Origin: JBKBII01 sp046299415
Lineage (GTDB): Bacteria > Pseudomonadota > Gammaproteobacteria > Ectothiorhodospirales > Ectothiorhodospiraceae
Assembly (NCBI GenBank): GCA_046299415.1
Contig: JBKBII010000003.1
Location: 235,043 to 299,042 of the forward strand
Length of the DNA: 64,000 nt
Direction of reading: 5' to 3'
Made by a program: the position numbers and the translations under genes. The notes under the pieces were generated by a model, which saw only the letters and a list, made by a program, of their open reading frames with translations, was not told where the DNA came from and made no database searches. Shown here piece by piece: positions 18,798 to 28,608 of this stretch. How positions within the stretch are numbered: the first letter of the stretch is position 1; every line of letters begins with the position of its first letter.

Positions 18798-19453
18798 CTG
18801 TCAATCACTGCGCTCGCCAGGTTGAATCATCGCCCCCGGGGCACACCGTAAGTCGCCGGTCCATTCCTTACGTCGCACTCGCGCGCAGGACTTGTCAACG
18901 CCACGCTACGACGTCACTCACAATCTTCTCGCCAGACGCCACCGATGGCTCCGCTGCCGAGACGACGTCGATCCACACACCCGTAGACGTTGATCCTGGG
19001 GAGACCGGCTGTCGGGAATCAACAAATCAGCGCTCGCCCCGCGTAGGAATCAGGCGCGTCAAGCCCGAAGTTTACGGCCGCCGATCAACGGAGACCCCGC
19101 AAAAATTAAGCGGACGCCGACTGGATCAAAGAATGAGCCGGTCGCACCATCATCCAGCAGAAGCTCGCTAGAGGCTCGACGGAAGCGACTGCCTTGAACA
19201 CGACGCTCGCGATGCATCACTCGAGATTCATCGTAGTCGTTGCGGGAAACACAAAGCTCAAGCCGCAAGCAGGATGCGGCGCAGAATGGCCAGAACGCTG
19301 CGACCGAGGTTCAACATGCGGTTTGCGAAAAAACGAGCACAGCGCAGCCATGGATACCACGCTTTCGTTCGGCGCATGACTGGTCAGGCGCGTCATCGAT
19401 AGCGACTGCTAAACAATCTCGGCACGGAGTCGTGACGCAAGACGACGTGATTT
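18798..19453. other. intergenic region between convergent oxyR and cyclase genes
   Basis: About 655 bases. Short frames on both strands look like noise. No repeat, RNA gene or clear terminator recognised. Confidence 0.4.
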
Positions 19454-20746
19454 TTAACCGCTACAGGAAGCGGCCAAAACGCGATTTCGCCCTGCGCGTT
19501 TCGCCGCATACAGCGCCTGATCCGCCGAGTCGATCAACGCATCAAGCGACAGACCTGGCTGCCACTGTGCGACACCAATACTGACGGTGGCCGTTACCCG
19601 CACGCCCGACCACGTTCCCGCAGAGGCACCAGCGGCTGATGCAGGACTTCCCGCGCCACCCATGCCGTCGGCACCGTCGTCGTCCGCAATCGGCAGACTC
19701 AATTCCGCAATCGCGCGCCGCACACGCTCAGCGCAACGCATCGCTGCGTTCAAATCCGCGCCAGGCAGTAGCGCCACGAACTCCTCGCCACCAAACCGCG
19801 CCACCGGATCAGTATCGCGCAGCATCTCGCGCAGAGCATCGGCCACCGCCACGATCCAGCGATCACCATAGGCATGCCCGAAACGATCATTGATCGTCTT
19901 GAAATGATCGATATCCACCGTCAAAAGACTCACCGGCCGCGACTGACGCCTGGCGTCAGCCATCCACGCCCTGGCGCTGCGCGCAAAACCTCGCCGATTC
20001 GCCAAGCCCGTCAGTGGATCGAGATCGACCAAGCGCTCGAGGCGGCGATGCTCGAAAGCATTGAACAATGGCCCGATCGTAAGCCCGACAATCGCCTCGG
20101 CCGCGGATTCGTCGCGATTCACGAAGCGGCGCCCGCGCCACAGTGTCAGCTCCCCAACCCGCTGGCCGTTGCGTGTCACACTGTAGCTCAGTGCATGACC
20201 GCATTGCCGCCCCACCTCGCGCGCCTCGGCGCCATCCCCGTCTTTAGTCAAAAACCCGACGGACTCATCAGCCCGCCAGCGCAGGCCATCGAGACGGAGT
20301 GCAACCATCAGCGCACCGGCCAACTGTTCAATGATCTGTTCCGGGCGAAGCGTTGCCGAAAGCGCTTGCAAATACTCGAGTGCGTCAAACTTCCGTCGCG
20401 GGACGACCCGTTCCGCCGCGTCTGCACCACGCCCAGTGCGAGCACCACCAGTCGCAATACTTGATGCGTTCGACTCGACAAGTTTCAGTCGCCGGGCACC
20501 CTTGGACGCCGACGCATATTGCACTCCGGCTACGACGTCTTGCGCGGGCGCCACAGAGACGTGTTGCCGAATCGACCGACCGCTCGTTCGTTGCTCAGCC
20601 TCACGCGGGATCGCAGACCCCACAGCAGCGTCGACAAACACAGCATTGCCATCAGCCACCGACTCACTTGCCGCTGAAGGTAAACGCTCGCGTTCCGGCG
20701 TCAGCAGCGACGACGTCTCGGACGAAGGATATGCGCGTTCGGCCAT
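19454..20746 (-). CDS. GAF-like/GGDEF diguanylate cyclase
   Basis: 430 residues. Makes cyclic di-GMP from two GTP. The active-site motif is GGEEF at 319-323, with an intact inhibitory site RDTD at 310-313, so product feedback is expected. The metal Asp (DIDHFKTIND) and DPLTGLANRR linker are present. Residues about 118-235 form a degenerate GAF-like sensor region; the first ~115 residues are low in complexity. No membrane segment. ATG at 20746 with gggaga upstream. The leader holds a hairpin with a T tract (see 20899-20928). Confidence 0.92.
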   Translation of the reverse strand: MAERAYPSSETSSLLTPERERLPSAASESVADGNAVFVDAAVGSAIPREAEQRTSGRSIRQHVSVAPAQDVVAGVQYASASKGARRLKLVESNASSIATGGARTGRGADAAERVVPRRKFDALEYLQALSATLRPEQIIEQLAGALMVALRLDGLRWRADESVGFLTKDGDGAEAREVGRQCGHALSYSVTRNGQRVGELTLWRGRRFVNRDESAAEAIVGLTIGPLFNAFEHRRLERLVDLDPLTGLANRRGFARSARAWMADARRQSRPVSLLTVDIDHFKTINDRFGHAYGDRWIVAVADALREMLRDTDPVARFGGEEFVALLPGADLNAAMRCAERVRRAIAELSLPIADDDGADGMGGAGSPASAAGASAGTWSGVRVTATVSIGVAQWQPGLSLDALIDSADQALYAAKRAGRNRVLAASCSG

Positions 20747-21509
20747 GATGGATCTCCCTTAGCGGAGTCGAGATGAAGTGTGCGAACCCAAGGCAAGACG
20801 ATCTTCAAGTCGGAGAACAGGGCGCACAGAAAGAAGTCTTTTTCAGTGCACCCCGTTACGCGAGACGAACCGCCTCACTCTTGAGCCGTCATCACCATAA
20901 AAACCCGCCACCGGTCACAGAAGGTGGCTTTCATCGACTCATTCGCAAATACCGGGCCAACATCAGGAACACGCGCACAGAAGCATTAAAAATCAATTAT
21001 TTAATTTCACTTTCGCCTCTCATATTCGAGTCGACACGCCTCGCCCATGGGGCAACGCCTTGCCGTCGTCAAGACCTTGACGCCCTCGACCCATCGCGAC
21101 GGCATGTCAAAAAAAGATCAGCAAAAATCGATCCCGGTATGCTCAAGCCATACCCATCGAACAACGTGATTCTGGACCGACGGCATGTTCCATCGACTAA
21201 TGATCAACGAAGCATCGCGGCATATCCCCGTGTTTTGCGGTCGCTCTAAACTTTTTCACGACCACGTCCAGCCTCTACACTTCGTGACCTGCGGAATCGC
21301 TCAGCGACACGCTGCCCGCCACTTCTCGCTCGCCGCGCCAACGACGCGGGCGATCGTGTCTTGCCCTGGTGTTGACTCGCGCGTCCACAGAGTCCGTTGA
21401 TCGCCGCTATGCAGCGAACGGTTTGCGCATACGAAACCACAGCACCCGTTCAACCCGCGCCAGTCCAACAGCCCTGCTCAACGCGGGCACACTCAACCCG
21501 AGGATTCCT
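20747..21509. other. intergenic region between divergent cyclase and ABC-F genes
   Basis: About 760 bases with a strikingly AT-rich patch at about 20983-21020 in an otherwise GC-rich window, the likely promoter area. No supported gene; frames here are His/Arg-rich noise. Confidence 0.45.
20899..20928 (-). terminator. intrinsic-terminator-like hairpin in the cyclase leader
   Basis: Read on the minus strand, GCCACC (20928-20923), a 10-base loop and GGTGGC (20912-20907) are followed by GGG and five T (20903-20899). It lies about 150 bases upstream of the diguanylate cyclase start and in the same orientation, so it could attenuate that gene. Six-bp stem only; moderate support. Confidence 0.4.
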
Positions 21510-23651
21510 GTGATCCGTTTTATCGATGTCACTCTGCGACGCGGACCCGAGCGCTTGATCGAGTCACTCGACGTCCAGATCTCGCCCGGTTGGCGTGTCG
21601 GCGTGACCGGACGGAACGGCTGCGGAAAATCCAGTCTGTTCGCGGCGCTGCGCGGAGAACTCGGCGTCGACACCGGCACGCTCGAACGCCCACCGCAGTG
21701 GGTGATCGCCCACCTGCCGCAAGAAGTCGCGCCGAGCGAACGTTCTTCGCTCGATTTCGTCATCGACGGTGACGCCGAGCTGCGCGCGCTCGAAGCAGAC
21801 CTCGATCACGCAATGAAACGAGACGACGGCCTGCAGGCGGCCAAAATCACCGAGCGAATCGACGCCATCGACGGCTGGACGGCCGAAGCCAGAGCCGGGC
21901 GGCTGCTTGCGGGACTCGGGTTTTCGGCCGCGGATCAAGCGCGCGCAGTGCGTGAGTTTTCAGGCGGCTGGCGCATGCGCCTTGGACTGGCGCAGACGTT
22001 GATGACCCGCGCCGACCTCGTACTTCTCGACGAACCCACCAACCACCTCGACTTCGAAGCCGTGCAATGGCTAGAAGACTATCTTTGCCAACAACCGGCG
22101 ACCCTGCTCGTGATCGCCCACGACCGACATTTTCTTGATCGTGTCTGCACCCACACCCTGCACATCGAGCATCGCCGCGGCCTGTTTCAACGCGGCGGCT
22201 ACTCCGATGCCGAGCGCGCCCGCGCCGAACGCCTCGCACAGGACGAAGCGGCTTCGATTCGACTGACCGAAGAACGCGCTCACCTCGAAGATTTCGTTCG
22301 CCGATTCCGCGCCAAGGCCACCAAAGCGCGCCAGGCCCAATCGCGACTCAAGCGCCTGAGCAAACTCGACGACATCGTGCTGTTGCGCGCCGCGCGACCC
22401 AAGCCCATCCCACTGCACAACCCGAAGCGCCTACCCGACCCGCTGCTCGAAATCGAAAATGCCCACGTCCCGGGAACAGACCCAGACACTCCGCGTCTCG
22501 TCGGCGCCACACTACGTCTGCGACCTGATGATCGCATTGGTATTCTCGGCCCCAACGGCGCGGGCAAATCGACACTGCTGGGCGTCCTCGCCGGCGTCAC
22601 CGGTCTCTCCAACGGCCTGCGTCAGGTCGCCGCTGACATCGAAATTGGCTACTTTGCGCAGCACCAACGCGAACAACTCGACGAAACCGACACACCTCTT
22701 GCCCACTTGAAACGGCTCGACCCACGCGTACCCGAACAAGCGATACGCGATCGCCTCGGGCGCTTCGGCTTCAGCGGCCAGCAGATGGACGGTTCAATAC
22801 AGGGGCTTTCTGGTGGAGAACGCGTTCGCCTGGTCCTCGCGACGATCTTCTCCAAACGGCCGAGTGTGCTGCTGCTCGACGAGCCGACCAACCATCTCGA
22901 TCTCGAAATGCGCGAAGTTCTCGCCGACGCCCTCGAACGCTTCACCGGGGCCGTCGTCGTCGTCGCCCACGACCGTGCCCTGCTCGAACGCGCCTGCGAT
23001 CGCTTCTGGCGCGTCGATCGGGGCTGCGTCGCCGAATATCCGGGCGATCTCGACGACTACCTCAACGAAGTCACCTCGGGCCCGGCCGCCGCGTCCGAAG
23101 CCTCGCTTCGCCAAGCAGACACAGGGCCGCTCGAGTGGCTCGGCGCCAAACCGATCGCGCCACGATCGGGCGCGATCTCGGCTCAAGACACCGATCATGC
23201 GCACAGCGCATCGCCGTCGACGGATGCCTGCCATACCAGCCCTAATCCGCGACCACCAGCGCCTCACGCCTCAAAAACGCCAGCCGCAGACAACACCGGC
23301 CCGAGGGCATCCTCAAACCAGAAATTCGCCCCCGGCAATCGCAACGGTGCTGCACCAACGGACACCCGCACGACGAAAGCGGGCGGCAACCTGCATGAAG
23401 CCCGCAAAGCCGCCGCCCGAGCCGAGGCTCAGGCCGAGCGCATGCTGGAAAAAATCGAGCTCGAACTCGCCGCCATCGACGAACGCCTCGCCGACCCAGC
23501 GCTGTACACCCAGCCGAATGGCGCAAGCGACGCCGAGCAACTGACTCAGCAACGCGAACAACTCTGTCGCCAACGCGACGATGCCGAAACGCGTCTGCTT
23601 GATACCATGGCCGAACGCGAAGCCCTCGACGCCCAGGCAAAACGCGCGTAA
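21510..23651 (+). CDS. ABC-F ATPase, YheS-type
   Basis: 713 residues, cytosolic, no membrane segments. Two ATPase halves: Walker A GVTGRNGCGKSS (31-42) and GILGPNGAGKST; signatures FSGGWRMRL and LSGGERVRL; Walker B LLDEPTNHLD in both. The charged linker between them is the ribosome-contacting region of ABC-F proteins, which act on stalled ribosomes. FSGGWRMRLGLAQTLM and the C-terminal coiled coil fit YheS rather than Uup or EttA. A ~110-residue Ser/Pro/Thr-rich insertion sits between the second ATPase and the coiled coil. Start is a GTG with gagga five bases upstream. Confidence 0.9.
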   Translation: MIRFIDVTLRRGPERLIESLDVQISPGWRVGVTGRNGCGKSSLFAALRGELGVDTGTLERPPQWVIAHLPQEVAPSERSSLDFVIDGDAELRALEADLDHAMKRDDGLQAAKITERIDAIDGWTAEARAGRLLAGLGFSAADQARAVREFSGGWRMRLGLAQTLMTRADLVLLDEPTNHLDFEAVQWLEDYLCQQPATLLVIAHDRHFLDRVCTHTLHIEHRRGLFQRGGYSDAERARAERLAQDEAASIRLTEERAHLEDFVRRFRAKATKARQAQSRLKRLSKLDDIVLLRAARPKPIPLHNPKRLPDPLLEIENAHVPGTDPDTPRLVGATLRLRPDDRIGILGPNGAGKSTLLGVLAGVTGLSNGLRQVAADIEIGYFAQHQREQLDETDTPLAHLKRLDPRVPEQAIRDRLGRFGFSGQQMDGSIQGLSGGERVRLVLATIFSKRPSVLLLDEPTNHLDLEMREVLADALERFTGAVVVVAHDRALLERACDRFWRVDRGCVAEYPGDLDDYLNEVTSGPAAASEASLRQADTGPLEWLGAKPIAPRSGAISAQDTDHAHSASPSTDACHTSPNPRPPAPHASKTPAADNTGPRASSNQKFAPGNRNGAAPTDTRTTKAGGNLHEARKAAARAEAQAERMLEKIELELAAIDERLADPALYTQPNGASDAEQLTQQREQLCRQRDDAETRLLDTMAEREALDAQAKRA

Positions 23652-23709
23652 CAGACCGTTGACCAAAGACCGACAACTTCTTCAAGCCCTTCCGCGCCCC
23701 TATCGACGA

Positions 23710-25584
23710 TCATTCGAGGACGACCACAACCACACCCGACGGCAACAACCGAATACCGCCGCTCGCAGGCCAAGCAGGGGCGCCCACAGCCGCGGCCTCG
23801 CCCGCGGCGCGCTCCTCCATCGTCGGCGACCTGAGGGCATCGCGACCCATGTAGAAATTCAACCACTCGGCGCTTCGATAATCGACAAACATCGGAAACA
23901 CCAGATGCGATCGGACGCTTTTCGTGCGAAGAAAACGCTGATCGGGCATCGACCGCTCACCTACGACGACGACCGCCCGCGGTTCAGCCTCGAGCCCGGC
24001 CTCGCGCAATTCCTGATCAATATCTCGCGCCAATGTGGAAACCATCGCCGTTTCATACGCCGTTCGCAACTGTGCCGCTTGCCCGATCTCAGCGTTGATC
24101 AACACAAAACGATAGATCGCGAACACCGCCAACGCCGCCACCAAAACGCTCGCCAGCTGCGTCAGGAGCGCGCGACCCTGCGTAATCCAATGACGCCAAT
24201 GAGCCATGCGGGAATGATCCATACCCCACTCGGCTCGCGCATCAGATCGCGCAGCAACTTCACCTCCAACCCCTTCCGACGTCGAGCGCAAAGACGCTAA
24301 AAGCCACAAAATCGACGCCAACCAAAAGCCCAACACATAAGGCGCCGCAATCCAAAAACGCCATGCCGGATAGGCAAAAGCGGACACCCAGTAAGGCATG
24401 AAAACCGCCAGAGGCAAAGCCACGAACAGTGCAACACTCAAAACCGCGACCAGCGCAGCGGCGAGCCTCGAATGCGCGACGCGCCAAATACGCCACAGCA
24501 AAAGTGCGATAAACATCGCCGCAAGCAACCACGGCAGCGGCACCGAGTTGCTAAATAAAAACAGTGAAACTTCAGGCAAAACGAAAAGCTCTTGGCCCTC
24601 GATCGCCAAGCGCGCCATCCGCTCAGGCAATGCCGACCACTCGAGCAGGGCGGTTCGGGCTGTCTGGTGATCGACTTCGCCCTGACCCTGTGAGCTCACG
24701 GGTTCACCGACCAAGATCACAAAAGACGCCCAATAACTGATCACCGCGACAACGACGCTGACCCCCGCACCCGCGACGACGCCAATCCGAGCGACTCCAT
24801 CGTCCATCGTCCCCGACCAGCGCACGACCTGATGCAACGCCAACACCACGCTTAAGGTCGCGACCAAGCCGATTTTCGGCTGATAAGTGGAAATACCGAG
24901 GTGAATCATGGTCGCAGCGATCAGAACCACCCCAAGCATCTGAACGGTCGCGTACCCGTTCGCGGTACGCGACGCTCCGGCACCCGCAGAACCGCCCGAA
25001 CCCTCTGACCCGTCTAGGCCGAAGCCGGTCGGTCGCGACGACGAAACCGACGGATTCGTAGCCTCCAAACACGCGCCCATCGGCCGCCCTTCGATTCGGG
25101 CCCGAACCGCAGCGACGCCAAGCACAAATCCGAGCAGGATAAACGTATCCCCGAGGACCAAAACGAGATGATCTCCGCCGAACGCGAAGTAATCGACAAA
25201 AAACGGATGCAACGACACCAACGCCGCCAACAGAAACACGACCGATCGCGAATCGACATCCAACAGCCGGGCAAACAACAGGCCGTTCAAAACCTGCAAC
25301 GGCATCGCCAACATCATCAGCATCAGCGGGATGCCCCGCCCACCCTGCAGCAGGTAAATCAAATCCGCCCCCCACCGCCCTTCCACCCAGGTGCGGTAAG
25401 ACGGGACTTGCCAATACCAAAGGTTGGGGATCGTGTGATCGGTGAAGATCAGCGCAGACAGCAGATGGCCATGCGCGAGGACCTGCAAGACCGACAAAGC
25501 GATGATCACAGGCAGCAGCGGCCTCAGCCACGCCACCACCGCCCCTCGCCAAACGGCGTCATTCGTGCGCATCGGCTCAGCCAC
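23710..25584 (-). CDS. GtrII-like membrane glucosyltransferase
   Basis: 624 residues with about 10-11 membrane helices and a C-terminal periplasmic domain. The early loop NLWYWQVPSYRTWVEGRW and layout resemble the Glucos_trans_II (GtrII) family, which transfers glucose from undecaprenyl phosphate to surface polysaccharide in the periplasm. Similarity is by topology and context, since gtrB and gtrA lie directly upstream. GTG start at 25584 with GAGGAG seven bases upstream. The region after the fifth helix has a Gly/Ser/Ala-rich insertion. The acceptor glycan is unknown. Confidence 0.7.
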   Translation of the reverse strand: MAEPMRTNDAVWRGAVVAWLRPLLPVIIALSVLQVLAHGHLLSALIFTDHTIPNLWYWQVPSYRTWVEGRWGADLIYLLQGGRGIPLMLMMLAMPLQVLNGLLFARLLDVDSRSVVFLLAALVSLHPFFVDYFAFGGDHLVLVLGDTFILLGFVLGVAAVRARIEGRPMGACLEATNPSVSSSRPTGFGLDGSEGSGGSAGAGASRTANGYATVQMLGVVLIAATMIHLGISTYQPKIGLVATLSVVLALHQVVRWSGTMDDGVARIGVVAGAGVSVVVAVISYWASFVILVGEPVSSQGQGEVDHQTARTALLEWSALPERMARLAIEGQELFVLPEVSLFLFSNSVPLPWLLAAMFIALLLWRIWRVAHSRLAAALVAVLSVALFVALPLAVFMPYWVSAFAYPAWRFWIAAPYVLGFWLASILWLLASLRSTSEGVGGEVAARSDARAEWGMDHSRMAHWRHWITQGRALLTQLASVLVAALAVFAIYRFVLINAEIGQAAQLRTAYETAMVSTLARDIDQELREAGLEAEPRAVVVVGERSMPDQRFLRTKSVRSHLVFPMFVDYRSAEWLNFYMGRDALRSPTMEERAAGEAAAVGAPAWPASGGIRLLPSGVVVVVLE

Positions 25585-25969
25585 ACCAGATCTCCTCGAT
25601 CAGACCGGGTTCTCAATCTCAAGCGAGCCCCAGCTTCGCGTCTCATCCCCGAGTCCGCGTCCCCGTACGTCCTTCCCTGCAACCTAACTCGAGAACGCAG
25701 ACTCTCGAACGGAAGTTTTCGCCCGACGCGCCCGCCTCGGACGTTCTCGAATTCGCAGCGGCTCGTACCCGGGCGTTCAGGGCACATCGTCGCGCGCGAG
25801 TCACTCCCCGGACCTGCTGGCTGCTCTTGGCCCGCGCATGAGTTGCGCATGCCCCACGTATGAGCCAACAACCGAGCCCTCCGCACGAGCGCCCGAAAAA
25901 TCAATCACGGGAAGACCCGAGCCATCATTCAAGCAGTCAACCGAGCCAAGACCCGACGCATGCGCCGAC
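25585..25969. other. gap between gtrB and the GtrII-like gene
   Basis: About 385 bases inside an otherwise compact cassette. No gene, repeat or hairpin recognised. The GtrII-like gene may have its own promoter here. Confidence 0.35.
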
Positions 25970-27181
25970 CTACGCCTTTGGGTTGTCGGGCGATGATTCG
26001 TCAACTGTGTGTCGATTGTCTGGCGATGCAGCACTCAAACTCAGCTTCGGCGTCAAACCGACCCCATCAGACCCACGATCGAGGTATGCGCGCGACGCCT
26101 CTGAATCTCCGGTCTCTGAACCAGGGACCTCTCCCGGATCGCGCGACACATGATTCAAACCAGCAGCGGATGAGCCTGAAGCGGGCCGCTGCACAGGCTT
26201 CGATACCGACGCCGGGTGATACGCCTGCACGAAATACAACGGGCGGTTTTTCGTTTCGTCGAACATGCGCCCCAAATACTCTCCCATCACACCGATAAAC
26301 ATCAGCTGCACGCCGCCCAGAAACAGGATCGCCACCATCATCGACGGATAGCCTTGAACCGGCTCACCGAAAATCAACGTCTTGATCACGACAAAAGCGC
26401 CATAAATCAGCGCCAAAACCGCCACCAAGCCACCGAGATAGCTGGCCACCTTCAACGGCACATTCGAAAATGCGGTCAACCCATCGAGAGCAAAATTCCA
26501 CAGCTTCCAATAGTTCCATTTGGTCTCGCCAGCAAAACGCGGATCGCGTTCGTAGGGCACGGCCTTCTGCGGAAACCCAACCCAAGCAAACAGCCCCTTC
26601 ATGAAACGGTGCTGCTCGCGCAACTGAATCAAGGCATTCACCGCACGGCGACTCAACAAACGGAAGTCACCGGTATCACGCGGAATATAAACCCGACTTA
26701 AGCGCTGAATGACGCGATAGAACGCGCCCGCCGTCGCACGCTTGAACCAGGACTCGCCGTGTCGACGCGTGCGCTGGGCGTACACCACGTCGAACCCTTC
26801 GCGCCAGCCGGCTAGCAGCTCCGGAATCAGCTCGGGTGGATCCTGTAAATCCGCATCGATTACCACCACGGCATCACCCCTGGCATGATCGAGTCCTGCC
26901 GTCAGCGCGATTTCCTTGCCAAAATTACGACTCAACTCAACCAGCGACACACGCTCATCTCTTTTCGCCAGTTCGCGCATGACTGCCCAGGTCGCGTCCG
27001 TGCTGCCGTCGTTGACGTATACGACCTCACCGCTACAGTTCAGCCCATCGAGAACGGCCGCCAGACGCTCGTGGAAACGACCCAGTCCTTCAACCTCATT
27101 GAACGCAGGCACCACCACGGACAGCAGGCACGGACCTGCTCGGCCATCGTTCGCTACCGATGGATCGACGGTCGCCGTCAC
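25970..27181 (-). CDS. gtrB: bactoprenol glucosyltransferase GtrB-like
   Basis: 403 residues. A GT2 (DPM1-like) domain begins LLSVVVPAFNEVEGLGRFHERL, with VYVNDGSTDATW, DADLQDPPELIPEL (DxD) and RRHGESWFKRATAGAFYR, then two C-terminal membrane helices. It loads glucose onto undecaprenyl phosphate at the inner membrane. I chose the GTG at 27181, which overlaps the gtrA stop (GTGA); the open frame extends far upstream but is non-coding there. About 90 Ser/Pro/Asp-rich residues trail the last helix, longer than family members. Confidence 0.9.
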   Translation of the reverse strand: MTATVDPSVANDGRAGPCLLSVVVPAFNEVEGLGRFHERLAAVLDGLNCSGEVVYVNDGSTDATWAVMRELAKRDERVSLVELSRNFGKEIALTAGLDHARGDAVVVIDADLQDPPELIPELLAGWREGFDVVYAQRTRRHGESWFKRATAGAFYRVIQRLSRVYIPRDTGDFRLLSRRAVNALIQLREQHRFMKGLFAWVGFPQKAVPYERDPRFAGETKWNYWKLWNFALDGLTAFSNVPLKVASYLGGLVAVLALIYGAFVVIKTLIFGEPVQGYPSMMVAILFLGGVQLMFIGVMGEYLGRMFDETKNRPLYFVQAYHPASVSKPVQRPASGSSAAGLNHVSRDPGEVPGSETGDSEASRAYLDRGSDGVGLTPKLSLSAASPDNRHTVDESSPDNPKA

Positions 27182-27633
27182 AGCGGATTCGCGCCGCGCA
27201 CCGGGTCGAACGTCCAGAGGCGATTGGCGCCAAAGTTCCAAAACAATGCCACCACGGTCGCCACCACCTGCGCCCACAGATAAAACCAGTCGAACACCTC
27301 CAACAGCACCGTCAACGCCACGACATTGATGATCAAACCGACCGCAGCGACAACGACATATCGCGGCAACGCCTCGCGATGGTCGCGCGCACTCGCAAAG
27401 GTGAAACGCCGATTCAGCAAGTAGCCGACAACAGCGCCGACCACAAAGCCCAGCGCCGAAGCGACCACCGGTAACGCGCCGACCCACTCGACAAAACCGA
27501 CCATCACCGCGTAGTGCAGCGCCGTCGCAACACCCCCGACGACGACGAAACACACAAACGAGCTGCCGACCGACAATCGACACGCCGTCGTGGCGGAATT
27601 CGAAAACCTTATTGACGATTGTCGCGAAATCAT
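27178..27633 (-). CDS. gtrA: GtrA-like flippase
   Basis: 151 residues with four membrane helices and the GtrA signature: FVVVGGVATALHYAVM, GYLLNRRFTF and FWNFGANRLWTF. GtrA is thought to flip the undecaprenyl-phosphate-glucose made by GtrB. First gene of the gtrA-gtrB-gtrII order familiar from O-antigen glucosylation cassettes. ATG at 27633; a longer frame starts at 27696. Confidence 0.9.
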   Translation of the reverse strand: MISRQSSIRFSNSATTACRLSVGSSFVCFVVVGGVATALHYAVMVGFVEWVGALPVVASALGFVVGAVVGYLLNRRFTFASARDHREALPRYVVVAAVGLIINVVALTVLLEVFDWFYLWAQVVATVVALFWNFGANRLWTFDPVRGANPL

Positions 27634-28057
27634 GCGCACCGACCTATCACCATGAGCCGTCCCGACCATGCGATTACGGCAGAGACGTTGATGCAAAATC
27701 TTAACGGCTCAGACGAGTCGCGCGCTCTGCCCCACGACCGCTCGACACCCTCCGCACCCAAGATCATCCCTGCCTCACCCCTGGCTCATCCCTGCCTCAT
27801 CCTCGGCCCATCGCGCCGGGCCGAGGGTGCGGCTTCGACGACCGTTCGAGATCGCGAGCGCCGCTCGCGGCGATCACGATGTGTGACATTTCGACGACCA
27901 CAGCCAACCACTGGACCACAAAAAGCATCCACTCGTGGTGCGACGCGCGCATGAACGAACATCGCGACCGAGCCCGAACGGAATGCCCGGACCCACCGCG
28001 CACCGCGGGGAGTCGCGTGCCCCGAGCCGCTGCTCGCGGCACCCGACTCAACGGCGT
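27634..28057. other. intergenic region with two hairpin-forming sequences
   Basis: About 425 bases between the FliL-like stop and gtrA. It holds the large inverted repeat at 28010-28049 and a second imperfect one at 27850-27875 (GATCGC and GCGATC arms). No gene recognised. Confidence 0.5.
28010..28049. repeat. 40-base near-perfect inverted repeat 3' of the FliL-like gene
   Basis: The arms GAGTCG, GTGCC and CGAGC pair with GCTCG, GGCAC and CGACTC, giving 16 base pairs interrupted by two C-C mismatches and a 4-base loop CGCT. It starts nine bases after the FliL-like stop. There is no T tract, so it may be an RNA-stabilising or REP-like element rather than a classical terminator. Confidence 0.6.
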
Positions 28058-28510
28058 CTACTGAACGATGAAATTGCTGAAATACACCGCCTCGATCAGG
28101 GGTGCGCCAGCGGCATCATTCAATGTGTCACGCAACACCTCGAGCAATTCGCCACGCAACGCCTCGCGGCCCTCGGCCCCGGTGATCGACTCCGGCGCGC
28201 GGCCGCCGAGCGTCTGCACCAGGCGATCGCGCAGCTTCGGCTCATGCAACTGAACATCGGGCAAGCGCTTGGGATCGGCCACCTCCAGCTGCAAGGTGAT
28301 CTGAAGAAAACGCGCTTGCCGCTCACCCGCCAGATTCACTACGAACCGTTCAATCTCGTGATACGCCTGAGTTTGTGCGACAGCCATGGGCGACGACATC
28401 GCGAGCACCGCACAGGCCAACAGCCACATCACCCATGGCCATCCGCGAACGATTCGTCCTATCGGGCCCGCCTCCGCGCCACTCGCATCACACACTGTCC
28501 AACTTGTCAT
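28058..28510 (-). CDS. FliL-like protein (orphan)
   Basis: 150 residues. An N-terminal hydrophobic segment (PWVMWLLACAVLAMSS, ending in AVAQTQA) is followed by a FliL-type domain: YHEIERFVVNLAGERQARFLQITLQLEV and the terminal VYFSNFIVQ. FliL proteins assist the flagellar stator, but no flagellar gene is near, and the segment before TQA may be a cleavable signal rather than an anchor. ATG at 28510 has GGGATGGAG nine bases upstream; longer frames are open. Follows the MtfA gene on the same strand by about 100 bases. Confidence 0.75.
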   Translation of the reverse strand: MTSWTVCDASGAEAGPIGRIVRGWPWVMWLLACAVLAMSSPMAVAQTQAYHEIERFVVNLAGERQARFLQITLQLEVADPKRLPDVQLHEPKLRDRLVQTLGGRAPESITGAEGREALRGELLEVLRDTLNDAAGAPLIEAVYFSNFIVQ

Positions 28511-28608
28511 CGACCTGTTCTCCATCCCGTAACGATCTCTGCGTGCCCGATTCACAGCGCCCCGTGCATGACGCCGTGATCGCTGCGGCCACCGCCACAA
28601 GCGAGCCC

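Noticed and set aside
20747..20990. c-di-GMP-I (GEMM) riboswitch upstream of the cyclase
   Set aside because: I could not find the conserved core of that riboswitch on the minus strand; only a simple hairpin with a T tract is seen.
27182..27583. N-terminal extension of GtrB
   Set aside because: It lies inside gtrA in another frame; the GTG at 27181 overlapping the gtrA stop is the natural start.
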